Shown: positions 1-6,718, counted from the stretch's first letter. The stretch: DNA of 9,697 bases from Gammaproteobacteria bacterium UBA7376 (GCA_002470275.1 DKNY01000002.1:38795-48491); one strand, 5' to 3'. Numbers and translations: made by a program. The notes: a model not told the origin generated them from the letters alone.

Positions 1-56
1 TCCTGAGCCTGGCCATCTCCTTTTTCGTCATCCCCGTTAGCGCTCTGGCCCCGTGA
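1..56 (+). CDS. possible 3' end of an unidentified membrane or exported protein
   Basis: Reading from base 3, an open frame gives a short hydrophobic stretch, LSLAISFFVIPVSALAP, then TGA at 54-56. This looks like a terminal transmembrane helix of a protein that starts outside the window. It also resembles a signal-peptide core ending in an SALA-type cleavage site, in which case the stop right after it would mean a broken gene. Only 17 residues are visible, so the family cannot be named. The frame may also be open by chance. Confidence 0.25.
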   Translation, partial: LSLAISFFVIPVSALAP

Positions 57-373
57 TGGGTTCGTCTCGCTTTTCATGCCAGGCTTCCTGCTTTGTCATC
101 CCGCCTTTCATGGTGAACGGTCGGGCTTATGCCGACTTAGACCACCCCCAGTCTTCTAATTACCCGGGCTTAGGATGTCGCCAAATGCTTCTGTTCCCTT
201 TCGTGCCGCCAATACGCCATGTGCCATTCACGCCCTCAGGTGCCTTGCCTGACGCTATTGCCCTGACGCCCCCTCGACTGTTCGGTCCGGCGGCGAATTG
301 GCGGGTCGTGGTCACCAGAATGTTTCGTCTGATACCGGCGGTTTGCCCTGGTAAAGCCCCCATGCCCAACAAA

Positions 374-394
374 TTTTTTGACTCAGTCAAAAAA
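374..394. promoter_or_regulatory. perfect 21-base palindrome, likely operator
   Basis: Ten bases (TTTTTTGACT, 374-383), a central C at 384 and the exact reverse complement (385-394) form a perfect odd-centred palindrome with core TTGACTCAGTCAA. The A/T outer arms and one-base centre suit a dimeric regulator better than an RNA hairpin: folded with a three-base loop, the stem has only two G-C pairs and no T-tract of its own follows. It lies about 220 bases before the glpK start. The binding protein is unknown. A weak bidirectional terminator is the alternative. Confidence 0.4.
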
Positions 395-472
395 CAGTAA
401 CCCAAGATATAGGGGGTTCGCGATACGAAAACACAAGATAATGGGATCACCCCCCCTTTGCAAGAAAAAGTC

Positions 473-481
473 TGTGGATAA
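473..481 (-). other. consensus DnaA box, with a degenerate second copy
   Basis: TGTGGATAA is the exact complement of TTATCCACA, the strong DnaA box of the E. coli origin. A related nonamer, TGTGGGTAG at 484-492, differs at two positions and starts 11 bases later, about one helical turn. An AT-rich tract lies some 80-100 bases to the left. One perfect box can occur by chance in a genome. Two boxes and an AT-rich flank are not enough to call an origin, and no dnaA, dnaN, gidA or parAB gene is near. DnaA titration or DnaA-controlled transcription is possible. Confidence 0.4.
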
Positions 482-504
482 CCTGTGGGTAGGGTGGGGT
501 GAAC

Positions 505-533
505 TTGTGCGCTTTAGAAAAAGAGTCGAAAAT
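505..533 (+). promoter_or_regulatory. weak candidate promoter for glpK
   Basis: TTGTGC (505-510) and GAAAAT (528-533) are separated by 17 bases and match the sigma-70 -35 and -10 consensus at three and four of six positions. This is the best pair I could find in the 250 bases before glpK. It would place transcription start near 540, upstream of the direct repeat and the GlpR-like core, so a repressor bound there would block elongation or open-complex clearance. An activator-dependent promoter elsewhere is equally possible. Confidence 0.2.
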
Positions 534-551
534 TCGCCTCTTTGTGGCACA

Positions 552-569
552 GTCGTGGTCGGTCGTGGT
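552..569 (+). repeat. 8-base direct repeat at 10-base spacing
   Basis: GTCGTGGT occurs at 552-559 and again at 562-569, exactly ten bases apart, so both copies face the same side of the helix. It lies 48-65 bases before the glpK start. The spacing fits a tandem binding site for an activator. No known regulator motif was recognised. Confidence 0.4.
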
Positions 570-584
570 GCATTTACCTTGGCG

Positions 585-596
585 TTCGACATCGAA
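585..596. promoter_or_regulatory. GlpR-like operator core upstream of glpK
   Basis: TTCG-ACAT-CGAA is an inverted repeat with a four-base spacer. As I recall it, the E. coli GlpR operator core is TTCG-N4-CGAA inside a longer palindrome, and GlpR represses glycerol genes until glycerol 3-phosphate binds it. The position, 21 bases before the glpK start codon, fits repression. The outer flanks are not symmetrical, which weakens the call. A second, less exact version with a five-base spacer lies at 417-429 (TTCG-CGATA-CGAA). Confidence 0.33.
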
Positions 597-606
597 ATCG
601 AGATTT

Positions 607-611
607 GGAGG
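607..611 (+). promoter_or_regulatory. ribosome binding site that fixes the glpK start
   Basis: GGAGG lies five bases before the ATG at 617. This favours 617 over two in-frame alternatives: an upstream start at 542, which has no such site and adds 25 non-family residues, and the downstream ATG at 629, which is about 17 bases away. Confidence 0.7.
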
Positions 612-616
612 GGTAT

Positions 617-2140
617 ATGGCCTTTATTATGGCCTTGGATCAAGGAACGTCGAGCAGCAGAGCCGTCATTTATGACGCTCAAGGCGTTTTGCAGGCGAGT
701 GCCCAACAACCGATTAGCCCGAGCTACCCCCAAGATGGCTGGGTGGAACAAGATCCCATGGAAATTTGGCAGTCGATTCTTAGCGTGGGTCGACGGGCAC
801 TGACTGAGGCAGGTTTACAGGGGTCAGATTTAACGGGTATCGGCATCACCAATCAGCGAGAGACCACCTTGCTCTGGGACCGCCACAATGGCGACTGTTT
901 GTACAACGCTATCGTTTGGCAGGACCGACGCGGCGCAGCCCAGTGCGAGGCCCTGGCGGAGGCCAAGGCGGTGGATGGTGCTTCTGTGGCGGAGATCATT
1001 CAGCATCAAACCGGCCTGATCATCGACCCCTACTTTTCCAGTACCAAATTGAGCTGGTTGCTGGATACGGTCCCTGGCGCTAGGGAACGTGCCGAGGCCG
1101 GGGACCTATGCTTTGGCACCGTGGACAGCTTTCTAATTTGGCACCTCACCTGTGGACGGCGTCACGTGACGGACGCATCCAACGCCAGTCGCACTCAGCT
1201 CTTCGACATTCGATCCCAGCAGTGGAGTCCAGTTTTACTAGATGTCTTTGCAGTACCGCCCGAGCTCCTGCCCGAAGTGCTGGATAATACCGGTGAATTT
1301 GGCGTGGCTGACCCCCAGTGGTTTGGTGCCGCCATTCCAATTTGCGGGGTCGCCGGAGATCAGCAGGCGGCGCTTATCGGTCAGGCTTGTTTCGAGCCAG
1401 GCATGTCTAAGAGCACCTATGGCACCGGATGTTTCGTCATGACCAACACGGGCTCAGAAATTCCGCACTCTTCCCAACGCCTGCTGTCCACTGTCGCCTA
1501 TCGGCTTGGGGGGCAGACCACCTATGCGCTAGAGGGCAGTATCTTTGTCGCCGGCGCGGCGGTTCAATGGTTACGCGATAGCCTCTGTCTGATTGATGAT
1601 GCCGCTGAAACCGAAGCCGCCTTTCGGCGGAGCGCTGGGGACAGTGGGGGCGTTTTCGTGGTGCCGGCTCTCAGCGGTCTCGGCGCGCCTTACTGGCGAC
1701 CAGATGCCAGGGGTTTAATCACTGGGCTTACCTTTCAAAGCGACAGAGACCAAGTGATTACTGCCTTCCTGCAGAGTATGGGTTTTCAAACGCTGGCGTT
1801 GCTCAGGGCCATGATCGCCGACAATGCGCCGGTTACCACGCTGCGCGTTGATGGGGGCATGGTGGTGAACGACGCTCTATGTCAGTTCCTCGCAGACTTG
1901 CTGCAGGTGCCCGTGGAGCGACCAGAGGACGTGGAGACCACAGTACGGGGCGCTGGCGTGCTGGCGGCGATGGGGAGTGGTCTGGTAGAAGATTTCGGCG
2001 CGGCGGCGGAGGCTTGGCAGCTAAATCGGGCCTTTGTGCCCAGGATGGAGTCCTCGCGCCGACAGACGCTGGTCGAGGGCTATGACGCCGCCATAAGGCA
2101 GGTTCTGGCAGCCACAAAACAGCCTGAAAACGACGGCTAA
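617..2140 (+). CDS. glpK: glycerol kinase
   Basis: Cytoplasmic FGGY-family kinase that converts glycerol and ATP to sn-glycerol 3-phosphate, trapping glycerol for catabolism or lipid synthesis. The 507-residue length is normal (E. coli about 502). Visible family blocks are the phosphate-binding [10 protein letters not shown] (6-15), ITNQRET (77-83) with the glycerol-binding Arg-Glu pair, DPYFSSTK (137-144), the catalytic aspartate in AGDQQAAL (Asp248), [19 protein letters not shown] (303-321), and SGLGAPYW (353-360). In E. coli a GGTR loop just before IPISGIAGDQQ binds the inhibitor fructose 1,6-bisphosphate. Here the same place reads [17 protein letters not shown] and lacks that arginine, so feedback inhibition by the sugar is probably absent (inference). 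No glpF, glpD or glpR is adjacent. The stop overlaps that of argF on the other strand, leaving no room for a terminator. Confidence 0.97.
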   Translation: MAFIMALDQGTSSSRAVIYDAQGVLQASAQQPISPSYPQDGWVEQDPMEIWQSILSVGRRALTEAGLQGSDLTGIGITNQRETTLLWDRHNGDCLYNAIVWQDRRGAAQCEALAEAKAVDGASVAEIIQHQTGLIIDPYFSSTKLSWLLDTVPGARERAEAGDLCFGTVDSFLIWHLTCGRRHVTDASNASRTQLFDIRSQQWSPVLLDVFAVPPELLPEVLDNTGEFGVADPQWFGAAIPICGVAGDQQAALIGQACFEPGMSKSTYGTGCFVMTNTGSEIPHSSQRLLSTVAYRLGGQTTYALEGSIFVAGAAVQWLRDSLCLIDDAAETEAAFRRSAGDSGGVFVVPALSGLGAPYWRPDARGLITGLTFQSDRDQVITAFLQSMGFQTLALLRAMIADNAPVTTLRVDGGMVVNDALCQFLADLLQVPVERPEDVETTVRGAGVLAAMGSGLVEDFGAAAEAWQLNRAFVPRMESSRRQTLVEGYDAAIRQVLAATKQPENDG

Positions 2141-3048
2141 GCTTTCGGGTTGAGGAGCAAGAACTCGATTAAGGCCTTTTGACTGTGCAGCCGATTCCCC
2201 GCTTCGCGCCAGACCGCGGATCGTGGATCGTCCAACAGGGTCTCGGTCACTTCTTCGCCGCGATGTGCCGGCAGACAGTGCATGAACAGCACATCCTTAG
2301 CGGCTAAGTCCAGCAGCTGTTCGGTGACCTGGTAGGGCCCAAAGGTCGCTCTGCGCTGATCTGCCTCGCCTTCATGACCCATAGAGGACCAAACGTCCGT
2401 GACGACTAGGTCAGCACCGGCGACGGCTTCCCTGGGGTCGATGACCCGCTCCGCGTTGGCGCAGCTCGCAAAGATTTCTGAGTTGGGCTGATGGCCATCG
2501 GGGCAGGCGATACGCAGCTTAAAGTCCCACTGGCGAGCCGCGTTGATATAGGAATGACACATATTGTAGCCGTCGCCTAAGAAGGCCACTGTCTTTCCCG
2601 TTATGGGGCCGCGCAGTTCCTCGAAGGTTTGGATGTCGGCGAGTAGCTGGCAGGGGTGCAGCACGGAACTCATAGCGTTGATCACCGGCACGCTGGCTCC
2701 CTCAGCTAAGACCTCTATATCGTGCTGAGCAGGGGTGCGAATCATGATGATATCCACCATTTCTGAGAGCACTCGAGCGAAATCAGAGATGGGTTCACCC
2801 CGGCCAATCTGGGTATCTCCAGGACTCAGAAAAATAACCTGTCCACCCAGCTGAGCAAAGCCGGCCTCGAAAGCGACCCGAGTTCGCGTGCTCGATAGCT
2901 GGAGAATCAGCGCACCTGTTTTCCCTTTAAGCGGTTGGTAGAGTTCATTGCGCTCATGCATTGCGCGCATTTCCTTTGCGCGGCCAACGATATGCCCCAG
3001 CTCCTCAGGGTTAAAATCCAACAAAGAAAGAAAGTCCCGCTTAGACAT
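2137..3048 (-). CDS. argF: ornithine carbamoyltransferase, anabolic type, with unusual active-site motif
   Basis: Transfers the carbamoyl group from carbamoyl phosphate to ornithine, giving citrulline. The protein has 303 residues and aligns well, from memory, with Pseudomonas anabolic ArgF. Family features present: carbamoyl-phosphate loop STRTR (53-57), Arg104, HPCQ (131-134), ornithine-site Asn124, TDVWSSMG (217-224), catalytic HCLP (257-260, Cys258) and the C-terminal NRLH (285-288). Departures: the usual FEK before xSTRTR is LQL (49-51), the SDD before LHPCQ is SSV (127-129), and the usual GDGNNM is GDGYNM (158-163). The residues needed for catalysis remain, so ornithine carbamoyltransferase is still the best call, but activity or substrate preference may differ. 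It starts 27 bases after argD ends, no clear Shine-Dalgarno precedes its ATG, and it is probably expressed with argD. Confidence 0.93.
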   Translation of the reverse strand: MSKRDFLSLLDFNPEELGHIVGRAKEMRAMHERNELYQPLKGKTGALILQLSSTRTRVAFEAGFAQLGGQVIFLSPGDTQIGRGEPISDFARVLSEMVDIIMIRTPAQHDIEVLAEGASVPVINAMSSVLHPCQLLADIQTFEELRGPITGKTVAFLGDGYNMCHSYINAARQWDFKLRIACPDGHQPNSEIFASCANAERVIDPREAVAGADLVVTDVWSSMGHEGEADQRRATFGPYQVTEQLLDLAAKDVLFMHCLPAHRGEEVTETLLDDPRSAVWREAGNRLHSQKALIEFLLLNPKA

Positions 3049-3075
3049 AGGGTAATACCAAATAAGATGGGAGTG

Positions 3076-4236
3076 CTAGGCGTTGAGGAGACCGGAGACT
3101 TTCTCGACCAGTTCGTCGGCTTCGTCTTCGGTCATGGTCAGGGGCGGCAGCATACGCACAATGTTGCCTTGAGTGACGTTGATCAGGAGCCCTGCTTGCA
3201 GCGCCTGCGTCGTAAAGTCGGGAATATCGTGATGCATTTCTACGGCGAGCATCAGTCCTTTACCGCGTATTTCCTTAACCTGGTTATTGCCAGCCAGCGC
3301 CGATTTGAAACCCTGAACAATGCGCTCGCCCAGAGCCTCTGCGCACGCCTCAACCTCATCACGCTGAATAATATCTAGCACTGCGTGGGCTGCTGCACAG
3401 GCCAACAGATTGCCGCCAAAGGTGGAGCCATGATTGCCCGGGGCAAAAAGCGTTGCTGCCTCACCGCTGGCCAAGCAAGCGCCGATGGGCATGCCGTTAC
3501 CCAACCCTTTGGCCGTGGTCAAAACGTCAGGGAGAATCTCGCTATGCTGAAATGCGAAATACTTGCCGGTCCTTGCGTTGCCGCTCTGGACTTCGTCCAG
3601 CATCAGCAGCCAATTATGGTCATCGCAAATTCTGCGGAGGCCGCTTAGATAGTCGGGATCCGGGATATAAATGCCGCCCTCACCGAGGATGGGCTCCACC
3701 AGAATGCCCACGACGTTCGGATCGTTTTCAGCAATTTTTTCGATCGCCAGGATATCGTTAAAGGGTGCCCGCACGAAGCCGCTCAACAAGGGTTCGAACC
3801 CGGCGTGAGCTTTACGGCTGCCGGTTGCGGTTAGGGTGGCCATAGTGCGCCCATGAAAGCTGCCTTCCACAACAATGATCCGCGGTGTCTTGAGGCCCTG
3901 ATTGTTGCCCTTGAGCCTGGCAAGTTTAATGGCGGCCTCATTGGCTTCCGCACCTGAGTTACAGAAAAAGGCGTTATCCATACCCGAAATGCTGCACAGC
4001 CTGTCGGCCAATCGAGTCTGCAGCGGAATTTGGTAAAGGTTGGAGGTATGCACAAGCGTTGCCGCCTGTTTTGCTATCGCCGTAGCGATTTCTGGGTGTG
4101 CATGTCCAAGGCCACAGACGGCGATACCCGTCAGGCCATCCAGGTAGGTGTTCCCCTCAGAATCCTCCAGGTACGCACCCTTGCCGCTGACAAAGTCCAC
4201 GGGCATGCGTGCATAGGTGTTCATTAAGTGGTTCAT
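3076..4236 (-). CDS. argD: acetylornithine aminotransferase
   Basis: Class III PLP aminotransferase of arginine synthesis. It interconverts N-acetylglutamate semialdehyde and N-acetylornithine with glutamate as amino donor; many ArgD proteins also handle succinyl-diaminopimelate in lysine synthesis. Length is 386 residues from the ATG at 4236. Visible blocks: phosphate-binding NSGAEANE (93-100), SFHGRT (126-131), VEPILGEGG (180-188), LDEVQSGNARTG (213-224) with the cofactor-contacting Asp214, TTAKGLGNG with PLP Lys243, and STFGGN (271-276). The common EPIQGEGG has Leu for Gln, and VQTGNGRTG reads VQSGNARTG; both are mild. A GTG start at 4254 is possible, but GGGGA four bases before the ATG and the family-typical HLMNTYAR beginning favour 4236. 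It heads argD-argF. No convincing ArgR box or promoter was found in front. Confidence 0.95.
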   Translation of the reverse strand: MNHLMNTYARMPVDFVSGKGAYLEDSEGNTYLDGLTGIAVCGLGHAHPEIATAIAKQAATLVHTSNLYQIPLQTRLADRLCSISGMDNAFFCNSGAEANEAAIKLARLKGNNQGLKTPRIIVVEGSFHGRTMATLTATGSRKAHAGFEPLLSGFVRAPFNDILAIEKIAENDPNVVGILVEPILGEGGIYIPDPDYLSGLRRICDDHNWLLMLDEVQSGNARTGKYFAFQHSEILPDVLTTAKGLGNGMPIGACLASGEAATLFAPGNHGSTFGGNLLACAAAHAVLDIIQRDEVEACAEALGERIVQGFKSALAGNNQVKEIRGKGLMLAVEMHHDIPDFTTQALQAGLLINVTQGNIVRMLPPLTMTEDEADELVEKVSGLLNA

Positions 4237-4263
4237 GTGATCCCCGGTTCTCACTAACGCCCT

Positions 4264-4287
4264 GGCACGAGGCGATCTCGTGTGCCC
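4264..4287. other. inverted repeat in the argD leader
   Basis: CACGAG (4266-4271) and CTCGTG (4277-4282) form a six-base stem with a five-base loop. Pairing can extend to GGCACGAG if two bases bulge on the other arm. It lies 28-51 bases before the argD start, between the terminator-like hairpin and the ribosome binding site. It could be an operator, a leader-RNA hairpin, or chance. It does not resemble the AT-rich ArgR box. Confidence 0.3.
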
Positions 4288-4309
4288 ACAAAGCGTTTCT
4301 CAGAGTCCT

Positions 4310-4339
4310 AAAAACACAGAGGCCGCAAGATTTGCGGCC
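4310..4339 (-). terminator. intrinsic terminator after the patB-like gene
   Basis: GGCCGCAA (4321-4328) and TTGCGGCC (4332-4339) are perfect complements around a three-base loop, giving a GC-rich eight-pair stem. Read on the minus strand, the stem is followed by TCTGTG and then five T residues (4314-4310). The slightly displaced T-tract makes it a moderate rather than ideal terminator. The plus-strand side has no T-run, so it acts leftward, ending the gene at 4415-5542 and insulating argD-argF. Confidence 0.6.
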
Positions 4340-4414
4340 CATAAAGCGGGGATGCTACTAGACAGAAACTAGACGATCAAGCAGCCTAGTGGTCTTGTTG
4401 GCGTCGACCGGTCG

Positions 4415-5542
4415 TTATTTTTTCTCCAGGGCTCGGCTTAATCGCTCAAGGCCCTGAGCCAGAAGATCAGGTGGTGCTGCGAAATTAAACCGAACGAAGC
4501 CCTCGCACCCAAATTGAGCACCGTTCGAAAGGCCTAGCCCATGGCTTTCAAAGTGGCCGGAGACGTCGTTAAGCTGCAGGTCCCGGATATCTAGCCACGC
4601 CAGGTAGGTGGCCTCCAGGTGGGACATCCTATGGCCGGCGACCTGTCGAAGTTCGGCCAGATTTTTGCGCAGTTGAACGATGAGCTCGGGTACCCAACTG
4701 GAGCGATCGTTAAAGGCCGCCTCGGACGCGATATAGGCCAAGGGCCCTGGGCTCGCTACCAGGTCTGCGCGGGTACCGATAAAGCGTTTTCTCAGTTCGG
4801 CATTGGGGATCACGGCAACAGCACAGCCCAAGGCGGGAATGTTGTAGGTTTTGGTTGCGGCGAAAAGTGAGATTGTGCGCTCTGCGATATCGGGTACCGC
4901 GCTGGCAATGGGCAGGTGTTGGACCTTGGGGTCAAGTACCAGGCTACAGTGGATTTCGTCGCTCACCAAAATCAGATCATGGCGCTCTATGAATTCCGCC
5001 AAGGCCTCGAGTTCTTTGAGGCTATAAACTCGTCCGGTGGGGTTTTGGGGATTGGCGATGCAGACCATGCGCACCCGGGCGTCCACCGCTTGAGCCATGG
5101 CGTCCATATCCATTTTCCAGACCCCATCACTTAACTGGAGCGGCACTAACCGGTGATCCAGCCCCGCGTTCTCGGCAAGCCCCAGGAAGGGGTAGTAGAT
5201 GGGCGTTGGGATCAGCAGCCTGCTGTCCGCGGCAAGGGTCCTTACCGCCATATTGATCCCCGGCACGACCCCCGGTAGCCATACCAGCCACTCCGTGGGA
5301 ACCTGCCAGCGGAAGTGATGGGCCAGCCAGCTTCGGAAGGCCTCGCTCAGAGAGGCAGGCCGCTCCGTGTACCCCAACATCGGGTGTTCTAGGCGCTCGC
5401 GCAAGGGCTCAAGGATAAACTCCGGTGCGGCAAAATCCATATCGGCCACCCAAAATGGCAGGATGTCTCGGCCTGCATATTTTTCCCACTTTGTGCTGTG
5501 ACTCTGGCTGCGGTCAATGATCTGATCGAAACGATAGGGCAT
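4415..5542 (-). CDS. patB: PatB/MalY-type PLP enzyme, putative cystathionine beta-lyase
   Basis: Fold-type I PLP enzyme of the aminotransferase class I/II superfamily, MalY/PatB subgroup. Known members cleave C-S bonds (cystathionine to homocysteine, pyruvate and ammonia, or cysteine desulfhydration); some are true aminotransferases. The 375 residues show the subgroup start, with WEKYAGRDILPFWVADMDF (19-37), PNPTG-like NPQNPTGR (164-171), SDEIHCSL (194-201) with Asp195 for the pyridine nitrogen, Lys231 in ATKTYNIPALG as the Schiff-base lysine, and Arg351 in FVRFNFA for the substrate carboxylate. The serine often found before the lysine (SxSKTFN) is replaced by Ala-Thr. AAGGA lies seven bases before the ATG. 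It is divergent from grxD and separated from argD by a terminator, so it is probably a single-gene unit. The symbol is a subgroup label; substrate is not proven. Confidence 0.85.
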   Translation of the reverse strand: MPYRFDQIIDRSQSHSTKWEKYAGRDILPFWVADMDFAAPEFILEPLRERLEHPMLGYTERPASLSEAFRSWLAHHFRWQVPTEWLVWLPGVVPGINMAVRTLAADSRLLIPTPIYYPFLGLAENAGLDHRLVPLQLSDGVWKMDMDAMAQAVDARVRMVCIANPQNPTGRVYSLKELEALAEFIERHDLILVSDEIHCSLVLDPKVQHLPIASAVPDIAERTISLFAATKTYNIPALGCAVAVIPNAELRKRFIGTRADLVASPGPLAYIASEAAFNDRSSWVPELIVQLRKNLAELRQVAGHRMSHLEATYLAWLDIRDLQLNDVSGHFESHGLGLSNGAQFGCEGFVRFNFAAPPDLLAQGLERLSRALEKK

Positions 5543-5599
5543 GCGGCATTCCTTGGACGCGTGGAAGGCAGTTGAGCGGAAGGAGAAGTGTATCGGGTC

Positions 5600-5629
5600 T
5601 TACGAACTTAGGGGATTAGGCGCTACAAT
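5600..5629 (+). promoter_or_regulatory. candidate promoter for grxD
   Basis: TACAAT (5624-5629), within the sequence GGCGCTACAATG, is a good -10 element. An 18-base spacer separates it from the weak -35 TTACGA (5600-5605). Transcription would begin near 5636, just after a run of seven T residues, giving a short leader of about 20 bases before the grxD start. Confidence 0.45.
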
Positions 5630-5656
5630 GAATTTTTTTGAGCAAAGAGCGAGCCG

Positions 5657-5998
5657 ATGCCAGAAGCAGTGATGGAAACGATCAAGCAGCAAATTGGGGA
5701 AAACCCCATTCTTCTTTATATGAAGGGATCACCCCAGGCACCTCAATGTGGTTTTTCTGCGCAAACCGTGCAGTGCATGGTCGCCTGTGGCCAGCGTTTT
5801 GCCTACGTGGATATTTTGAGTAATCCAGAGATTCGCGCCACGCTGCCGGGCTATGCAAATTGGCCGACATTTCCTCAACTTTGGGTGGATGGTGAGTTGG
5901 TGGGCGGCTGCGACATCATCACAGAAATGTTCGAGACCGGGGAGCTTGAAACGCTGTTGGTCGAGACCTCAGAGAAATATCCGGCGGAGGAAGGTTAG
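5657..5998 (+). CDS. grxD: monothiol CGFS glutaredoxin, Grx4 type
   Basis: Small cytoplasmic monothiol glutaredoxin that binds a [2Fe-2S] cluster with glutathione, usually as a dimer or with a BolA partner, and passes clusters to Fe-S proteins. The 113-residue protein has the single-domain layout of E. coli Grx4 (115). Visible residues are Lys23 in LLYMKGSP (glutathione contact), the active-site CGFS at 31-34, the WPTFPQLWV block (69-77) with the cis-proline, and GGCD (83-86). The ATG at 5657 has only a weak purine-rich leader. The ATG at 5672 (five residues later) would also give a full domain. The stop overlaps that of rnt. nth and rsxE, also Fe-S-related, lie in the same window but in separate units. 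Confidence 0.96.
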   Translation: MPEAVMETIKQQIGENPILLYMKGSPQAPQCGFSAQTVQCMVACGQRFAYVDILSNPEIRATLPGYANWPTFPQLWVDGELVGGCDIITEMFETGELETLLVETSEKYPAEEG

Positions 5999-6657
5999 CT
6001 CCCCTCTCCGTCGGCAACGGCCTCAGACCACGCGGCCCGATAATCCCACGCGTTGATGATATGGCAGAAGAGCGCTGCGGTGCGATCCGTGTCGTAGGCA
6101 GCGTTGTGAGCCCGAGCCTCGCTAAAATCAATTCCGGCGCGAAGGCAGGCCTCGCGCAGCACCGTATGCCCGAAGGCCAGGGCACCTAGGGTCGCGGTGT
6201 CTAGCGCGGTGAAGGGATGGAAGGGGCTTCGGCGCAGATTGCACCGCTCGCAGGCAACGTTCAAAAAGCCCTGATCAAAGGAGGCGTTGTGCGCCACCAT
6301 GACTGCCCGATGGCAGCCGGCCAATTTCATCTCTTCCCTGACCAGTAAGAAAAAGGCTTTCAGGGCATCGACTTCCTCAATGCCCTCGCGAAGGGGGTCG
6401 TCAATGTCGATTTTGGTTACTTTAAGGCTTGCTGGATCAATAATGGAGCCCGGGTAGGGGTTGAGGCTCCATTGCGCGGCGCTCTTGATCGACAGTTCAT
6501 CATCGCGCATCTGGAGAAACGAACAGGCGATCTCAAGAATCGGATGCTGGTCCCTATCGAAGCCTCCAGTTTCTAAGTCCACGACCACTGGCAAATAGCC
6601 GCGAAACCGCTCATTAATTTCCATCGGGGCAAGATAGCAGAAATCCTGCTTGGCCAT
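5995..6657 (-). CDS. rnt: ribonuclease T
   Basis: DEDDh-family 3'-5' exoribonuclease that trims the CCA end of tRNAs and the 3' ends of 5S and 23S rRNA and other stable RNAs. It acts as a dimer in the cytoplasm. The 220 residues compare with 215 in E. coli. The catalytic set is complete: Asp27 and Glu29 in VVVDLETGG, Asp128 in HNASFDQGF, and His184 and Asp189 in RAHNAAYDTDRTA. The FHPFTALDTATL block (146-157) is also typical. A second in-frame ATG at 6624 would remove 11 residues. Neither start has a clear Shine-Dalgarno, so the start is uncertain. It is divergent from argG across 85 bases and convergent with grxD, sharing a four-base overlap at the stops. Confidence 0.96.
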   Translation of the reverse strand: MAKQDFCYLAPMEINERFRGYLPVVVDLETGGFDRDQHPILEIACSFLQMRDDELSIKSAAQWSLNPYPGSIIDPASLKVTKIDIDDPLREGIEEVDALKAFFLLVREEMKLAGCHRAVMVAHNASFDQGFLNVACERCNLRRSPFHPFTALDTATLGALAFGHTVLREACLRAGIDFSEARAHNAAYDTDRTAALFCHIINAWDYRAAWSEAVADGEGS

Positions 6658-6684
6658 AGCACAATTGCCAGCCCAGGGCGTTTA

Positions 6685-6714
6685 TTTCCATCTGCGAGGG
6701 CCATGCCATAAGAT
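6685..6714 (+). promoter_or_regulatory. weak candidate promoter for argG
   Basis: TTTCCA (6685-6690) and TAAGAT (6709-6714) are spaced by 18 bases and each match four of six consensus positions. The pair lies in the 85-base gap between rnt and argG, where promoters for both divergent genes must sit unless longer transcripts enter. No clear ArgR box was seen. Confidence 0.3.
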
Positions 6715-6718
6715 GTCG

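Larger units (their letters stand above)
57..616. other. 560-base region with no confident gene, upstream of glpK
   Basis: No recognisable protein or RNA gene was found on either strand. The longest forward frame, 53-400 (GTG start, 115 codons), overlaps the preceding stop and has ordinary codons. Its product is rich in proline and hydrophobic residues, poor in charged ones, and matches nothing I know. It is a weak candidate only. The right part (about 370-616) is the likely control region of glpK and carries the signals listed separately. The left part (57-370) shows nothing beyond a weak imperfect repeat: bases 18-35 and 86-103 share 14 of 18 positions. Confidence 0.6.

Noticed and set aside
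53..400. 115-codon forward frame as a confident gene
   Set aside because: Few charged residues, many prolines, no recognised domain, and its end falls in the palindrome. It is kept only as a possibility in the region entry and a finding.
474..499. G-quadruplex in the G-rich stretch before glpK
   Set aside because: Only three runs of three or more G are present; the fourth run is GG, so a stable three-tier structure is not supported.
545..560. Sigma-54 promoter suggested by TGGCAC before glpK
   Set aside because: The required GC of the -12 element is missing at the proper distance.
542..616. 25-residue N-terminal extension of glycerol kinase
   Set aside because: It contains basic, non-family sequence, and the GGAGG five bases before 617 fixes the family-typical start.
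57..616. Replication origin before glpK
   Set aside because: One perfect DnaA box and one weak copy, with no replication gene nearby, are not enough for an origin call.
378..803. 141-codon forward frame overlapping the glpK start
   Set aside because: Different frame from glpK, composition rich in Trp/Arg/Lys without domain signs, and most of it is an out-of-frame reading of glpK and its leader.
2935..3378. 147-codon forward frame across the argF-argD junction
   Set aside because: It lies antisense to two well-supported genes and shows no family features.
4405..4414. CGACCGGTCG palindrome after the patB-like stop
   Set aside because: Only ten bases, with no loop for a hairpin and no T-tract. 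The better terminator lies at 4310-4339.
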